This document shows, piece after piece, positions 1-8,653 of a DNA stretch of 64,000 nucleotides. The DNA lies in contig NZ_CP022680.1 of assembly GCF_003595525.1 (NCBI RefSeq), positions 646,001 to 710,000 of the forward strand, written 5' to 3'. The position numbers and the translations under genes were made by a program. The notes beneath the pieces were generated by a model, which worked only from the letters and a program-made list of their open reading frames with translations, was not told the DNA's origin and did not search any database. The stretch's first letter is position 1. Every line of letters begins with the position of its first letter. This stretch comes from Streptococcus respiraculi. GTDB taxonomy: Bacteria; Bacillota; Bacilli; Lactobacillales; Streptococcaceae.

Positions 1-1
1 A

Positions 2-370
2 CGAGGAATTTATCTAGCGGTTCAGGGGTGTGAGCATTTGAATCGGGCCTTAGTGGTTGAGCGAGACTTTGCCCTTGCCAGAGAGTTAGAAATCGTCAAT
101 GTGCTTCCAAGCTTGCATGCAGGTGGCTCTGGACAGCTAGCGGCTTTTAAGTATATGACAGATCCTGTCGAGGTCGAGTTTGTCACTGCCTACGCAGGTC
201 TTGATATTGGTGATACTGCGATTGGTATGCACGTCAAGCATGTTCAAGTTCCCTTGCGACCGACCTTGCGCCAGATTGGGGAAGCCCATGTGACAGCTCT
301 TGCCAGCAGACCAAAATTGATTGGCGGAGCAAGAGCCTTGTATCAAGAAGATGTGATTCGGAAGAGATAG
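2..370 (+). CDS. TIGR01440/UPF0340 (YwlG-like) protein, 3' part only
   Basis: The window opens inside this gene. The frame is open from base 2, and the TTG at 38 is internal, not a start. The visible 122 residues contain [33 protein letters not shown] and [18 protein letters not shown], which I recognise as the C-terminal two thirds of the UPF0340/YwlG family (usual length about 180). The family's function is not established. It ends with TAG at 368-370, 60 bp before the tig promoter; I see no strong terminator between them. The family call is from recalled conserved motifs and is fairly sure; the 5' end lies outside the window. Confidence 0.85.
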   Translation, partial: RGIYLAVQGCEHLNRALVVERDFALARELEIVNVLPSLHAGGSGQLAAFKYMTDPVEVEFVTAYAGLDIGDTAIGMHVKHVQVPLRPTLRQIGEAHVTALASRPKLIGGARALYQEDVIRKR

Positions 371-430
371 AGCGTGTTTGTTCCTGTATCTTTGGTTTGA
401 AACTTCTTACAAAAGAATCGGCATAAAAAG

Positions 431-459
431 TTGGAGAATAGTAGAAGATATGATATAAT
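431..459 (+). promoter_or_regulatory. tig promoter
   Basis: TTGGAG (431-436), a 17-bp spacer and TATAAT (454-459), with TG at 451-452 giving an extended -10. It sits 39 bp upstream of the trigger factor start. Confidence 0.75.
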
Positions 460-497
460 GGCTTGTATGCAATAAAATTTTAAGGAGAAATGACAGA

Positions 498-1781
498 ATG
501 TCTGTATCATTTGAATCAAAAGAAACAAACCGCGGTGTCTTGACATTTACAATTGCTCAAGATGCGATCAAACCAGAATTGGACCGTGTATTTAACAAGG
601 TAAAAAAAGATATCAACGTACCTGGCTTCCGTAAAGGTCACTTACCACGTGCTGTCTTCAACCAAAAATTTGGTGAAGAAGCATTGTACCAAGATGTTGT
701 CAATGCTCTTTTACCAGCAGCTTATGAAGCAGCTGTAGCAGAAGCAGGTCTTGAAGTTGTTGCACAACCAAACATCGACGTAGTGTCAATGGAAAAAGGT
801 CAAGACTGGACAATCACTGCAGAAGTTGTCACTAAACCAGAAGTAAAATTGGGGGACTATAAAAACCTAGCAGTATCAGTCGAAGCAACAAAAGAAGTAA
901 CAGACGAAGAAGTAGATGCAAAAGTTGAGCGCGAGCGCAACACTTTGGCAGAATTGGCTATCAAAGAAGGACCAGCTGCCGAAGGTGATACAGTGGTAAT
1001 CGACTTTGTTGGGTCAATCGATGGCGTTGAATTTGACGGTGGAAAAGGTGAGAACTTCTCACTCAGTCTTGGTAGCGGTCAGTTCATTCCAGGTTTTGAA
1101 GACCAATTGGTAGGTCACAGTGCAGGTGAGGAAGTAAACGTGGAAGTCACCTTCCCAGAAGACTACCAAGCAGCAGACCTAGCAGGTAAACCAGCGCTCT
1201 TTGTGACAAAAATTCATGAAGTAAAAGCAAAAGAAGTGCCAGCTCTTGATGATGAATTGGCAAAAGACCTTGACGAAGAAGTGGAAACACTTGACGAGTT
1301 GAAAGCAAAATACCGCAAAGAATTAGAAACAGCAAAAGAAATTGCCTTTGACGATGTCGTTGAATCAGCAGCGCTTGACTTGGCAGTTGAAAATGCAGAA
1401 ATTGTTGACCTTCCAGAAGAAATGGTTCACGAAGAAGTACATCGCGCTATCAACGAATTCCTCGGTGGTATGCAACAACAAGGTATCTCACCAGACATGT
1501 ACTTCCAAATTACTGGAACAACACGCGATGACCTTCATAAACAATATGAAGCAGATGCTGAAAAACGCACAAAGACAAACCTTGTCGTTGAAGCTGTAGC
1601 AAAAGCAGAAGGCTTTGAAGCAACAGCAGAAGAAATCGAAGCAGAAATCACAGAATTAGCTACTACTTACAACATGGAAGTAGAACAAGTACGTCGCCTG
1701 CTTTCAGAAGACATGTTGAAACATGACATCGCAGTGAAAAAAGCGGTTGAAGTTATCACAAGCACAGCAACTGTAAAATAA
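498..1781 (+). CDS. tig: trigger factor (ribosome-associated chaperone and peptidyl-prolyl isomerase)
   Basis: Cytosolic chaperone that docks at the ribosome exit tunnel and holds nascent chains; its FKBP-type domain isomerises prolyl bonds. The 427 residues match the family length. The ribosome-docking signature GFRKGHLP is at about residues 43-50. The FKBP domain lies at roughly 150-240 ([37 protein letters not shown]), followed by the alpha-helical chaperone domain to the C terminus. ATG 498 follows AAGGAGAA at 481-488. It is a single-gene unit with its own extended -10 promoter and a terminator after it, placed before rpoE as in other streptococci. Nothing looks disrupted. Confidence 0.98.
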   Translation: MSVSFESKETNRGVLTFTIAQDAIKPELDRVFNKVKKDINVPGFRKGHLPRAVFNQKFGEEALYQDVVNALLPAAYEAAVAEAGLEVVAQPNIDVVSMEKGQDWTITAEVVTKPEVKLGDYKNLAVSVEATKEVTDEEVDAKVERERNTLAELAIKEGPAAEGDTVVIDFVGSIDGVEFDGGKGENFSLSLGSGQFIPGFEDQLVGHSAGEEVNVEVTFPEDYQAADLAGKPALFVTKIHEVKAKEVPALDDELAKDLDEEVETLDELKAKYRKELETAKEIAFDDVVESAALDLAVENAEIVDLPEEMVHEEVHRAINEFLGGMQQQGISPDMYFQITGTTRDDLHKQYEADAEKRTKTNLVVEAVAKAEGFEATAEEIEAEITELATTYNMEVEQVRRLLSEDMLKHDIAVKKAVEVITSTATVK

Positions 1782-1795
1782 TCAAAAACAGATAA

Positions 1796-1832
1796 AATAG
1801 AGGTTGAGAATGTTCTCGGCTTCTATTTTTCT
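1796..1832 (+). terminator. terminator after tig
   Basis: AATAGAGGTTGAGA pairs with TCTCGGCTTCTATT (two G-U pairs) around a short loop, followed by a T run. Confidence 0.75.
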
Positions 1833-1859
1833 CCATTTCCCATGATGATGAAATTATCT

Positions 1860-1888
1860 TTGACTATTTACTGATTTTAGCGTAAAAT
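1860..1888 (+). promoter_or_regulatory. rpoE promoter
   Basis: TTGACT (1860-1865), 17 bp, TAAAAT (1883-1888). The start of transcription should fall near 1895, giving a leader of about 95 nt before rpoE. Confidence 0.75.
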
Positions 1889-1894
1889 AGTAAG

Positions 1895-1990
1895 GAAAGA
1901 CAAAAATACTCATTGAACGGTTCGAAGAGTATGGATGAATCTGTGGCACAGGTTGCTTGAGGGTTCGTATTTTACATAAGGAGAATAGCC
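1895..1990 (+). promoter_or_regulatory. structured untranslated leader of rpoE
   Basis: About 95 nt between the predicted start of transcription and the TTG start. ATACTC at 1906-1911 pairs with GAGTAT at 1927-1932, and the interior TTGA/TTCGAA can extend the stem. AAGGAGA at 1978-1984 is the ribosome site. There is no T run after the hairpin, so it is not a terminator. I do not recognise it as a known leader RNA. Confidence 0.4.
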
Positions 1991-2584
1991 TTGGAATTAA
2001 ACGTATTTGCAGGACAAGAAAAAAGTGAATTATCGATGATTGAAGTGGCGCGTGCTATCTTAGAGGAACGTGGTCGTGATCATGAAATGTATTTCAATGA
2101 TTTGGTCAATGAAGTGCAAAACTATCTTGAAAAATCAAATAGCGATATTCGCGCTGCCCTTCCGACTTTTTACTCTGACTTGAATGTGGATGGTAGCTTT
2201 ATTCCTTTGGGAGAAAACAAGTGGGGTCTTCGTTCGTGGTATGCGATTGACGAGATCGATGAAGAAGTCATTACCCTTGAGGAAGAAGATGAAGATGCGC
2301 CAAAACGCAAGAAAAAACGTGTCAATGCCTTTATGGATGGCGATGAAGACGCTATTGATTATGGCAATGATGATCCAGAAGATGAAGATGGTTTTGATAG
2401 AGCAGAATCAACTGAATACGATGATGACAATCCAGACGATGAAAAAGATGAAGCAGAATCCTATGATTCTGAAATCAACGAAATTATTCCAGACGAGGAT
2501 TTAGTGGACGAAGAAGTTGAATTAAACGAAGAAGATGACGATTATACAGAAGAAGATGAAGAGGAAAGTGTCGAAGAGGAGTAA
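1991..2584 (+). CDS. rpoE: DNA-directed RNA polymerase subunit delta
   Basis: Delta subunit of Gram-positive RNA polymerase. It raises promoter selectivity and enzyme recycling and makes transcription sensitive to the initiating NTP. The protein (197 aa) has an N-terminal winged-helix HARE-HTH domain (about residues 1-90, including [14 protein letters not shown] and [13 protein letters not shown]). A basic patch (PKRKKKR) follows, then a long, very acidic tail rich in D and E typical of delta. The start is TTG at 1991 behind AAGGAGA; it preserves the family N terminus ([13 protein letters not shown]) and no ATG gives the full domain. It has its own promoter and precedes pyrG, the usual order. 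This is not the sigma-E gene that shares the symbol in Gram-negatives. Confidence 0.96.
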   Translation: MELNVFAGQEKSELSMIEVARAILEERGRDHEMYFNDLVNEVQNYLEKSNSDIRAALPTFYSDLNVDGSFIPLGENKWGLRSWYAIDEIDEEVITLEEEDEDAPKRKKKRVNAFMDGDEDAIDYGNDDPEDEDGFDRAESTEYDDDNPDDEKDEAESYDSEINEIIPDEDLVDEEVELNEEDDDYTEEDEEESVEEE

Positions 2585-2591
2585 TTCTCAT

Positions 2592-2620
2592 TTGACAAAT
2601 GATCGTATTTTCGATATGCT
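2592..2620 (+). promoter_or_regulatory. pyrG promoter
   Basis: TTGACA (2592-2597), 17 bp, TATGCT (2615-2620). The first purine run downstream at the right distance is GGG at 2628-2630, so transcripts should begin GGGC. Confidence 0.8.
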
Positions 2621-2627
2621 ATTTATT

Positions 2628-2683
2628 GGGCACCTCTTTTGAGGTCGGAGCTCCCTGTTTCAGGGAGCTATTTTTATTTTTTA
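2628..2683 (+). promoter_or_regulatory. pyrG leader: CTP-sensing attenuator with terminator hairpin
   Basis: The predicted transcript starts GGGCACC. A perfect terminator follows: AGCTCCCTG (2649-2657), TTT, CAGGGAGCT (2661-2669), then a T-rich run. A small hairpin ACCTC-TTTT-GAGGT lies at 2632-2645. In Bacillus and Lactococcus pyrG, a GGGC start plus a C/U-rich 5' terminator arm is the CTP sensor: when CTP is low, polymerase slips and adds extra Gs, and the poly-G tail pairs with the CUCCC arm and blocks termination. All the elements are visible here; the mechanism is inferred from those relatives. Confidence 0.8.
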
Positions 2684-2684
2684 A

Positions 2685-4295
<1,611 letters not shown>

Positions 4296-4307
4296 TAATA
4301 GCAATCA

Positions 4308-4345
4308 ACATCACCTTGTCCTTAGCAGGGTGATGATTTTATTTT
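4308..4345 (+). terminator. terminator after pyrG
   Basis: CATCACCTTG and CAGGGTGATG form a 10-bp stem (one G-U pair) around TCCTTAG, followed by ATTTTATTTT. Confidence 0.85.
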
Positions 4346-4490
4346 CGGATTTTAGGGTTGTTCCGCTCGGAGATATCGTTAGTGCTGTGTTAGTGGAGAA
4401 ATTTATAAAAGAATTTCGAGTAAGTAGTAAGAGTTTGTAGATTTACAAAAGGTTAATACTTAGAAAAGAGGATTAATAATCGGTTCTCTT

Positions 4491-4595
4491 TTCAGCTTGA
4501 AGAAAAAGTCTTTTTATTACCACCATCCTCATGTGCTTTCGGACATCAGCGACTTCCTTCGGAGTAAAATAATCCATTGGATTATTTTAGCCCGA
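4491..4595. repeat. 105-bp dispersed intergenic repeat, copy 1
   Basis: Bases 4491-4595 align without gaps to 41991-42095, with about 95 of 105 positions identical by eye. The right part holds a perfect inverted repeat: TAAAATAATCC (4565-4575), ATT, GGATTATTTTA (4579-4589). Immediately to the left is a terminator-like hairpin (GAAAAGAG near 4463 with CTCTTTTC near 4486). Immediately to the right the reading frame of a truncated surface protein begins. The rest of the 4346-4490 gap shows no gene. Confidence 0.85.
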
Positions 4596-4971
4596 TCACT
4601 CAGATTTCCTAGCGAAAGTTTCAGAAGACAGTGATGTTCAAGTGGCAGTAGATATTCTATTTGAGCGTATCAAGGCAGGAGACGTGATAAATACATTCAA
4701 TAACCACCTCACCTTTACAGATGAAAGTGGCAATGAAGTAGACGCGCCTGTTGTATCAAATACAGTCATCACGCATACATCAGAAGAGCCGAAAGCTCCA
4801 GAACCAGCAAAACCAACAAAAGAAACACCTGTACGAGCAGCGTCAATTCTTTCTAAAACAGGTGAAACGGAATCAATTTTAAGTCTTATGGGAGGACTTA
4901 TGTTATCAGGTCTAGAATTGGTAAGAATACTAAAAAGTAGTATTTTATGGTATAATACAATTGTTTATTAG
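4591..4971 (+). pseudogene. C-terminal remnant of a cell-wall-anchored (LPXTG-type) surface protein
   Basis: An open frame begins at the right edge of the repeat (stop TAG at 4588-4590) with no plausible start or ribosome site; GTG 4642 lacks one. The peptide reads like the last isopeptide-type domain of a Gram-positive adhesin (GDVINTFNNHLTFTDESGNE, VVSNTVITHT). A Pro/Glu/Lys-rich wall-spanning stretch follows, then a sorting signal with a hydrophobic segment. The sortase motif is LSKTG instead of LPKTG: codon TCT at 4852-4854 is one base from CCT. The basic tail is also altered. I conclude that the 5' part was lost and the remainder has drifted. The parent adhesin cannot be named. Confidence 0.75.
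4948..4956 (+). promoter_or_regulatory. extended -10 promoter for the acyltransferase pseudogene
   Basis: TGG-TATAAT (4948-4956) lies 37 bp before the GTG start, overlapping the end of the surface-protein remnant. No good -35 is seen at 17 bp. Confidence 0.5.
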
Positions 4972-4993
4972 TGATGTATGAGGAGAGTATAGA

Positions 4994-6054
4994 GTGAATT
5001 CGCAGAGGAATTATGGAATAGATTTGCTTCGCTTGCTTTTAATGTTTATGGTCTGCGTGTTGCATGTGCAGGGACATGGTGGAATATTAGAAGCAGTGCC
5101 TATAGGTTCTTTGAGACATAAGGTATTTTGGTTAATAGAAATCGCTTCGTATTGTGCGGTCGATTCTTTTGCGATTATAAGTGGTTATACTGCAACTAAT
5201 CGTAAACATAGGTATGAAAAAATCGTTTCGATGTGGTTTCAAGCGTTATTTTATTCCTTTGTTCTCACCATTTTGTTATCTATTCTAGGTATAGGTGACG
5301 GGGTAGATAAGATAGATTTCAGTCGGAGTATCTTTTTGGTGACTTTTGGGCAGTTTTGGTATGTTACTGCTTATTTTGCTTTATTTTTGCGATGCCAATT
5401 TTAAATAAGTTTTTGTTTTCAGTTAGTGAATCGCAAGGTAAGAAAACATTTCTCATTCTCATACTGTTGTTTTCAATCATGGGGCGCTTTGGGGATCCAT
5501 TCAAATCACAAAGTGGCTATTCAGCTATTTGGTTAATGGTATTATATTGTCTTGGTGTTTTGGCTAAAAGACTCAACCTGTTTGCGCAGAAGAGATCATT
5601 AACACTAATTCTAATATGGATGCTCTGTATCTTTTTTACTTGGTTCACCTATATCAAGAAAGGCGATATATTTTATATTAGCTATATCTCGCCAACCATT
5701 GTATTATCGGGGTTGATAATGGTTATTCTTTTCTCTAGGCTACAACTCAGCTCTAATATGATTTCAGTGATTTCAAAGTTATCTCCACACGCATTTGGTA
5801 TTTATTTGTTTCATAGTAACCAAGTGATTTTGAATCATATCCTTAAGGGTGCTACCGCGTTTGTTGTGAATAAATCAATAATCGTTGCAGTTCTGTATGT
5901 GTTTTTCTTTGCATCTTTAATTTTTATTTCAGGACTATTTGTAGAGATAGTGAGAAGTAAGATGGATAAACAATTAAATATTCCAGCTTTAAGTCAAAAG
6001 ATAGTGCTTGTATCTGACAAACTATTGTTACAGTTTTTTCAGTTATTTACTTAA
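4994..6054 (+). pseudogene. acyltransferase family 3 membrane protein, split by a frameshift
   Basis: Two overlapping frames (4994-5404 and 5389-6054) make one integral-membrane acyltransferase of about 353 residues. The N-terminal part has the family's first helix with the catalytic-site RX10H motif (R13 to H24, LRLLLMFMVCVLHV). The rest supplies the remaining hydrophobic helices (for example LSPHAFGIYLFHS). The break is at a run of five T (5384-5388); one extra T would restore ALFFAMPIL. GTG 4994 follows AGGAG at 4981-4985. Such enzymes O-acetylate sugars of capsule or wall polymers; the substrate here is unknown. It could be a dead gene, a slip-strand variable gene or a base-call error. 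It lies in a decayed patch beside the surface-protein remnant. Confidence 0.8.
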
Positions 6055-6382
6055 CTTTGCAAAGTGTAGCTGGCGACAAGGAAGGCGTTGCTTGGTGGAG
6101 AATAGAATGCAAGAGTTTATTGCCTAATCTCTTACACTAATAGTGCTCAATTTGTAAAATTAAGAGGAAAAAGTCCTAGCGTGCTTCCAACATACTAGGA
6201 CGCCGAGTGAAGCAACTGGAACTTGCTTAACTCAGTATATATGACTATGATAAGGGATAATCACATCATTATCAAGGGCTGGGCAAGTGAAAGTTCAGGC
6301 CTTTTTTATAATTCTCGATTCTCTTGTCAAGAGATGTTAGCTTCTCTACAAAAAAATTACCACAAACAATTTCAAAAAAGTG
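6055..6382. other. gap between the acyltransferase pseudogene and the tRNA promoter
   Basis: No gene seen. It holds small inverted repeats: ACTTTGCAAAGT (6054-6065) right after the stop, and GTCCTAG (6173-6179) with CTAGGAC (6195-6201). A short open frame at 6223 has no ribosome site and no recognisable similarity. Confidence 0.6.
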
Positions 6383-6411
6383 TTGACAAGAGGTGGAGGA
6401 GCTGATATACT
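6383..6411 (+). promoter_or_regulatory. tRNA-Leu promoter
   Basis: TTGACA (6383-6388), 17 bp, TATACT (6406-6411), with TG at 6403-6404. Close to consensus in every element, as expected for a stable RNA. Confidence 0.85.
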
Positions 6412-6427
6412 GGTAGAGTACTCAATC

Positions 6428-6513
6428 GCGGGGATGGCGGAATTGGCAGACGCGCAGGACTAAGGATCCTGTGACCGCTTTAGGTCGTGAGGGTTCAAGT
6501 CCCTCTCTCCGCA
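6428..6513 (+). tRNA. tRNA-Leu (anticodon AAG)
   Basis: 86 nt with a long variable arm, the class II form expected of leucine tRNA. The acceptor strands GCGGGGA and TCTCCGC pair (one G-U), and the discriminator is A6513. The anticodon stem CAGGA/TCCTG encloses loop CTAAGGA, anticodon AAG, reading CUU/CUC. The T arm GAGGGTTCAAGTCCCTC is canonical. CCA is not encoded. It is a single-gene unit with its own promoter and terminator. Confidence 0.95.
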
Positions 6514-6520
6514 TCGGATA

Positions 6521-6546
6521 AGACTGGTTCAGCCAGTCTTTTTTTT
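6521..6546 (+). terminator. terminator after tRNA-Leu
   Basis: AGACTGG (6521-6527), loop TTCAG, CCAGTCT, then eight T. Confidence 0.9.
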
Positions 6547-6630
6547 CTTGTAAAAGGAAAATGAAAATACCGCCTTTTTCAAAATCTCGGTTGAAAGAGC
6601 CGAAAAAAAGTGGCGTTTTTCCTAAAAAAG

Positions 6631-6639
6631 TGATAAAAT
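6631..6639 (+). promoter_or_regulatory. fba promoter (extended -10)
   Basis: TGA-TAAAAT at 6631-6639, 48 bp before the fba start. No clear -35 at 17 bp. The leader contains a small GTGGG/CCCAC hairpin near 6651-6664. Confidence 0.55.
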
Positions 6640-6686
6640 AAACAATGTAAGTGGGAATGCCCACAAAAATAAAAGGAGGCTAGAAA

Positions 6687-7568
6687 ATGCCAGTCGTTTC
6701 AGCAGAAAAATTTGTCCAAGCAGCTCGTGACAATGGTTACGCAGTTGGTGGATTTAACACAAACAACCTTGAGTGGACTCAAGCTATCTTGCGTGCAGCA
6801 GAAGCTAAAAAAGCTCCTGTTTTAATCCAAACATCAATGGGTGCAGCAAAATACATGGGTGGTTATAAAGTAGCTCGTAACTTGATTGCAAACCTTGTAG
6901 AATCAATGAACATCACTGTTCCAGTTGCGATTCACCTTGACCACGGTCATTACGAAGATGCACTGGAGTGTATCGAAGTTGGTTACACTTCAATCATGTT
7001 TGACGGTTCACACCTTCCAGTTGAAGAAAACCTTGAAAAAGCACGCGAAGTGGTTAAATTGGCACACGCAAAAGGTATTTCAGTTGAGGCTGAAGTTGGA
7101 ACAATCGGTGGAGAAGAAGACGGAATCATCGGTTCTGGTGAGCTTGCTCCAATCGAAGATGCAAAAGCAATGGTAGAAACTGGTATCGACTTCTTGGCAG
7201 CTGGTATCGGTAATATCCACGGTCCATACCCAGCAAACTGGGAAGGTCTTGACCTTGATCACTTGAAGAAATTGACAGAAGCTGTTCCAGGTTTCCCAAT
7301 CGTACTTCACGGTGGTTCTGGTATTCCTGATGAGCAAATCCAAGCAGCAATCAAACTTGGTGTTGCAAAAGTGAACGTAAACACTGAGTGCCAAATCGCA
7401 TTTGCAAACGCAACTCGTAAATTTGCAGCAGCTTATGAAGCAAATGAAGCAGAATACGATAAGAAAAAACTCTTCGACCCACGTAAATTCTTGGCTGACG
7501 GCGTAAAAGCTATCCAAGCATCAGTTGAAGAGCGTATCGATGTTTTCGGTTCTGAAAACAAAGCGTAA
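6687..7568 (+). CDS. fba: class II fructose-1,6-bisphosphate aldolase
   Basis: Zinc-dependent glycolytic aldolase that cleaves fructose-1,6-bisphosphate to glyceraldehyde-3-phosphate and dihydroxyacetone phosphate. Length is 293 aa, as in other streptococci. The HLDHGH motif at residues 83-88 supplies the catalytic Asp85 and a zinc His86; EAEVGTIGGEEDG and VLHGGSGIPDEQI are the other metal- and phosphate-binding segments. ATG 6687 has a very strong AAAGGAGG. Codon choice is biased toward preferred codons, consistent with high expression. It is monocistronic, between the tRNA terminator and its own terminator. Confidence 0.98.
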   Translation: MPVVSAEKFVQAARDNGYAVGGFNTNNLEWTQAILRAAEAKKAPVLIQTSMGAAKYMGGYKVARNLIANLVESMNITVPVAIHLDHGHYEDALECIEVGYTSIMFDGSHLPVEENLEKAREVVKLAHAKGISVEAEVGTIGGEEDGIIGSGELAPIEDAKAMVETGIDFLAAGIGNIHGPYPANWEGLDLDHLKKLTEAVPGFPIVLHGGSGIPDEQIQAAIKLGVAKVNVNTECQIAFANATRKFAAAYEANEAEYDKKKLFDPRKFLADGVKAIQASVEERIDVFGSENKA

Positions 7569-7585
7569 TTCGCAATCATTGATGG

Positions 7586-7613
7586 CAACTTCTCATGAGA
7601 GAAGTTGTTTTTT
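7586..7613 (+). terminator. terminator after fba
   Basis: CAACTTCTC (7586-7594), ATGA, GAGAAGTTG (7599-7607), then six T. The following 7614-7761 holds no gene that I can see. Confidence 0.9.
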
Positions 7614-7761
7614 AGTGTATGGAAATAACAGCTAGCAAGTAGGCAAGCTAGAAAGGTTGACGAGAGGATGTAAACTATATTAGCTGAAACACTTATTTTG
7701 GCTTTAATAGCGTTTTATCCACGAAAGAGAATACATGATTTGAAAAAATTGAAAGTTCTTC

Positions 7762-7790
7762 TTGCAAAGAGTTGCATTTTTTGGTAGAAT
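7762..7790 (+). promoter_or_regulatory. rpmB promoter
   Basis: TTGCAA (7762-7767), 17 bp, TAGAAT (7785-7790), extended by TG at 7782-7783. Confidence 0.75.
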
Positions 7791-7848
7791 AATCAAGTAT
7801 GTGGTGCTAGCACATCCGTAATATTTGATCAAATGAGGAGGAATACAC

Positions 7849-8037
7849 ATGGCTAAAGTATGTTATTTTACAGGTCGTAAAACTGTATCAGGAAACAACC
7901 GTTCACATGCGATGAACCAAACAAAACGTGCGGTAAAACCAAATCTTCAAAAAGTAACTGTTTTGATTGATGGAAAACCTAAAAAAGTTTGGGCTTCAGC
8001 TCGTGCCCTTAAATCAGGCAAAGTAGAACGTGTTTAA
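7849..8037 (+). CDS. rpmB: 50S ribosomal protein L28
   Basis: Small basic protein of the large ribosomal subunit; 62 aa is the normal length. The start [20 protein letters not shown] and the segment [19 protein letters not shown] are typical L28. ATG 7849 follows GAGGAGG. The gene is single and precedes the yloU-fakA pair, as in Bacillus, although there rpmB is divergent. Three terminator hairpins in tandem follow it. Confidence 0.97.
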   Translation: MAKVCYFTGRKTVSGNNRSHAMNQTKRAVKPNLQKVTVLIDGKPKKVWASARALKSGKVERV

Positions 8038-8041
8038 AAAA

Positions 8042-8167
8042 AGAGGTCCGGCGGACCTCTTTTTCACGAGTTCGGAAACGAAAAAGCTAGTTTAGAGGTC
8101 CGGTGGACCTCTTTTTCACGAGCTCGGAAACGAAAAAGCTAGTTTAGAGGTCCAGTGGACTCTTTTA
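8042..8167 (+). repeat. tandem 52-bp units, each containing a terminator hairpin (2.4 copies)
   Basis: Units begin at 8042, 8094 and 8146, exactly 52 bp apart. Units 1 and 2 differ at only two bases; unit 3 is cut after its hairpin. Each starts with a stem AGAGGTCC-N3-GGACCTCT followed by Ts, so the array is two complete rho-independent terminators plus a weaker third (GGACTC). The spacer also lets CTTTTTC pair with GAAAAAG. Confidence 0.9.
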
Positions 8168-8228
8168 GTTTGTTCGGCTAAGGTCATTGTGTTTGCTACC
8201 TTCTTATTCTGCTGTGACAGTCTAATTT

Positions 8229-8257
8229 TTTACAGTCATGAGAAATTATGGTAAAAT
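8229..8257 (+). promoter_or_regulatory. promoter of the yloU-fakA operon
   Basis: TTTACA (8229-8234), 17 bp, TAAAAT (8252-8257), extended by TG at 8249-8250. Confidence 0.7.
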
Positions 8258-8287
8258 AAGGTGATAAAATGATTTGAGGTACGAAAA

Positions 8288-8653
8288 ATGACGGTTAAGA
8301 TCAATACAAAAGATGGCCAGATTGAACTAACAGATGATGTCATTGCGACAGTTGTTGGTGGTGCTACAACGGAGATTTTTGGCGTTGTTGGTATGGCAAG
8401 CAAATCTGCGATTAAGGATAATTTTCAAGCGCTTCTTGGGAAGGAAAACTACGCTAAAGGTGTCGTGATTAAAACGACTGAAGAAGGGCATATTGCGGTC
8501 GATGTTTATACTGTAATGAGCTATGGTGTGAAAATCAGCGAAGTTTCTCGCAACATTCAAGAACGTGTGAAGTTTAACTTAGAAAATCAATTGGGTATTG
8601 CAGCAGATACAGTCAATGTTTATATTCAAAATATCAAGGTCGTAGGAGAATAA
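8288..8653 (+). CDS. yloU: Asp23/Gls24 family envelope-stress protein (YloU-like)
   Basis: 121-aa Asp23-family protein. The family signature includes GATTEIFGVVGMA near the N terminus and DVYTVMSYGVKISEVSRNIQ in the middle. Members are small proteins of uncertain role tied to envelope stress, and this lineage is nearly always next to the DAK-type kinase. ATG 8288 follows GAGGT. The stop TAA shares one base with the ATG of the next gene (8653), so translation is probably coupled. A second Asp23-family protein lies at 25302 in the efp-nusB operon; the two are paralogues with different neighbours. Confidence 0.9.
   Translation: MTVKINTKDGQIELTDDVIATVVGGATTEIFGVVGMASKSAIKDNFQALLGKENYAKGVVIKTTEEGHIAVDVYTVMSYGVKISEVSRNIQERVKFNLENQLGIAADTVNVYIQNIKVVGE

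Noticed and set aside
1991..2584. Sigma-E factor, because of the gene name rpoE
   Set aside because: The HARE-HTH domain and the long acidic tail are those of the delta subunit, not a sigma factor.
6223..6405. Short 60-codon frame before tRNA-Leu
   Set aside because: TTG start without ribosome site, runs into the tRNA promoter, no recognisable features.
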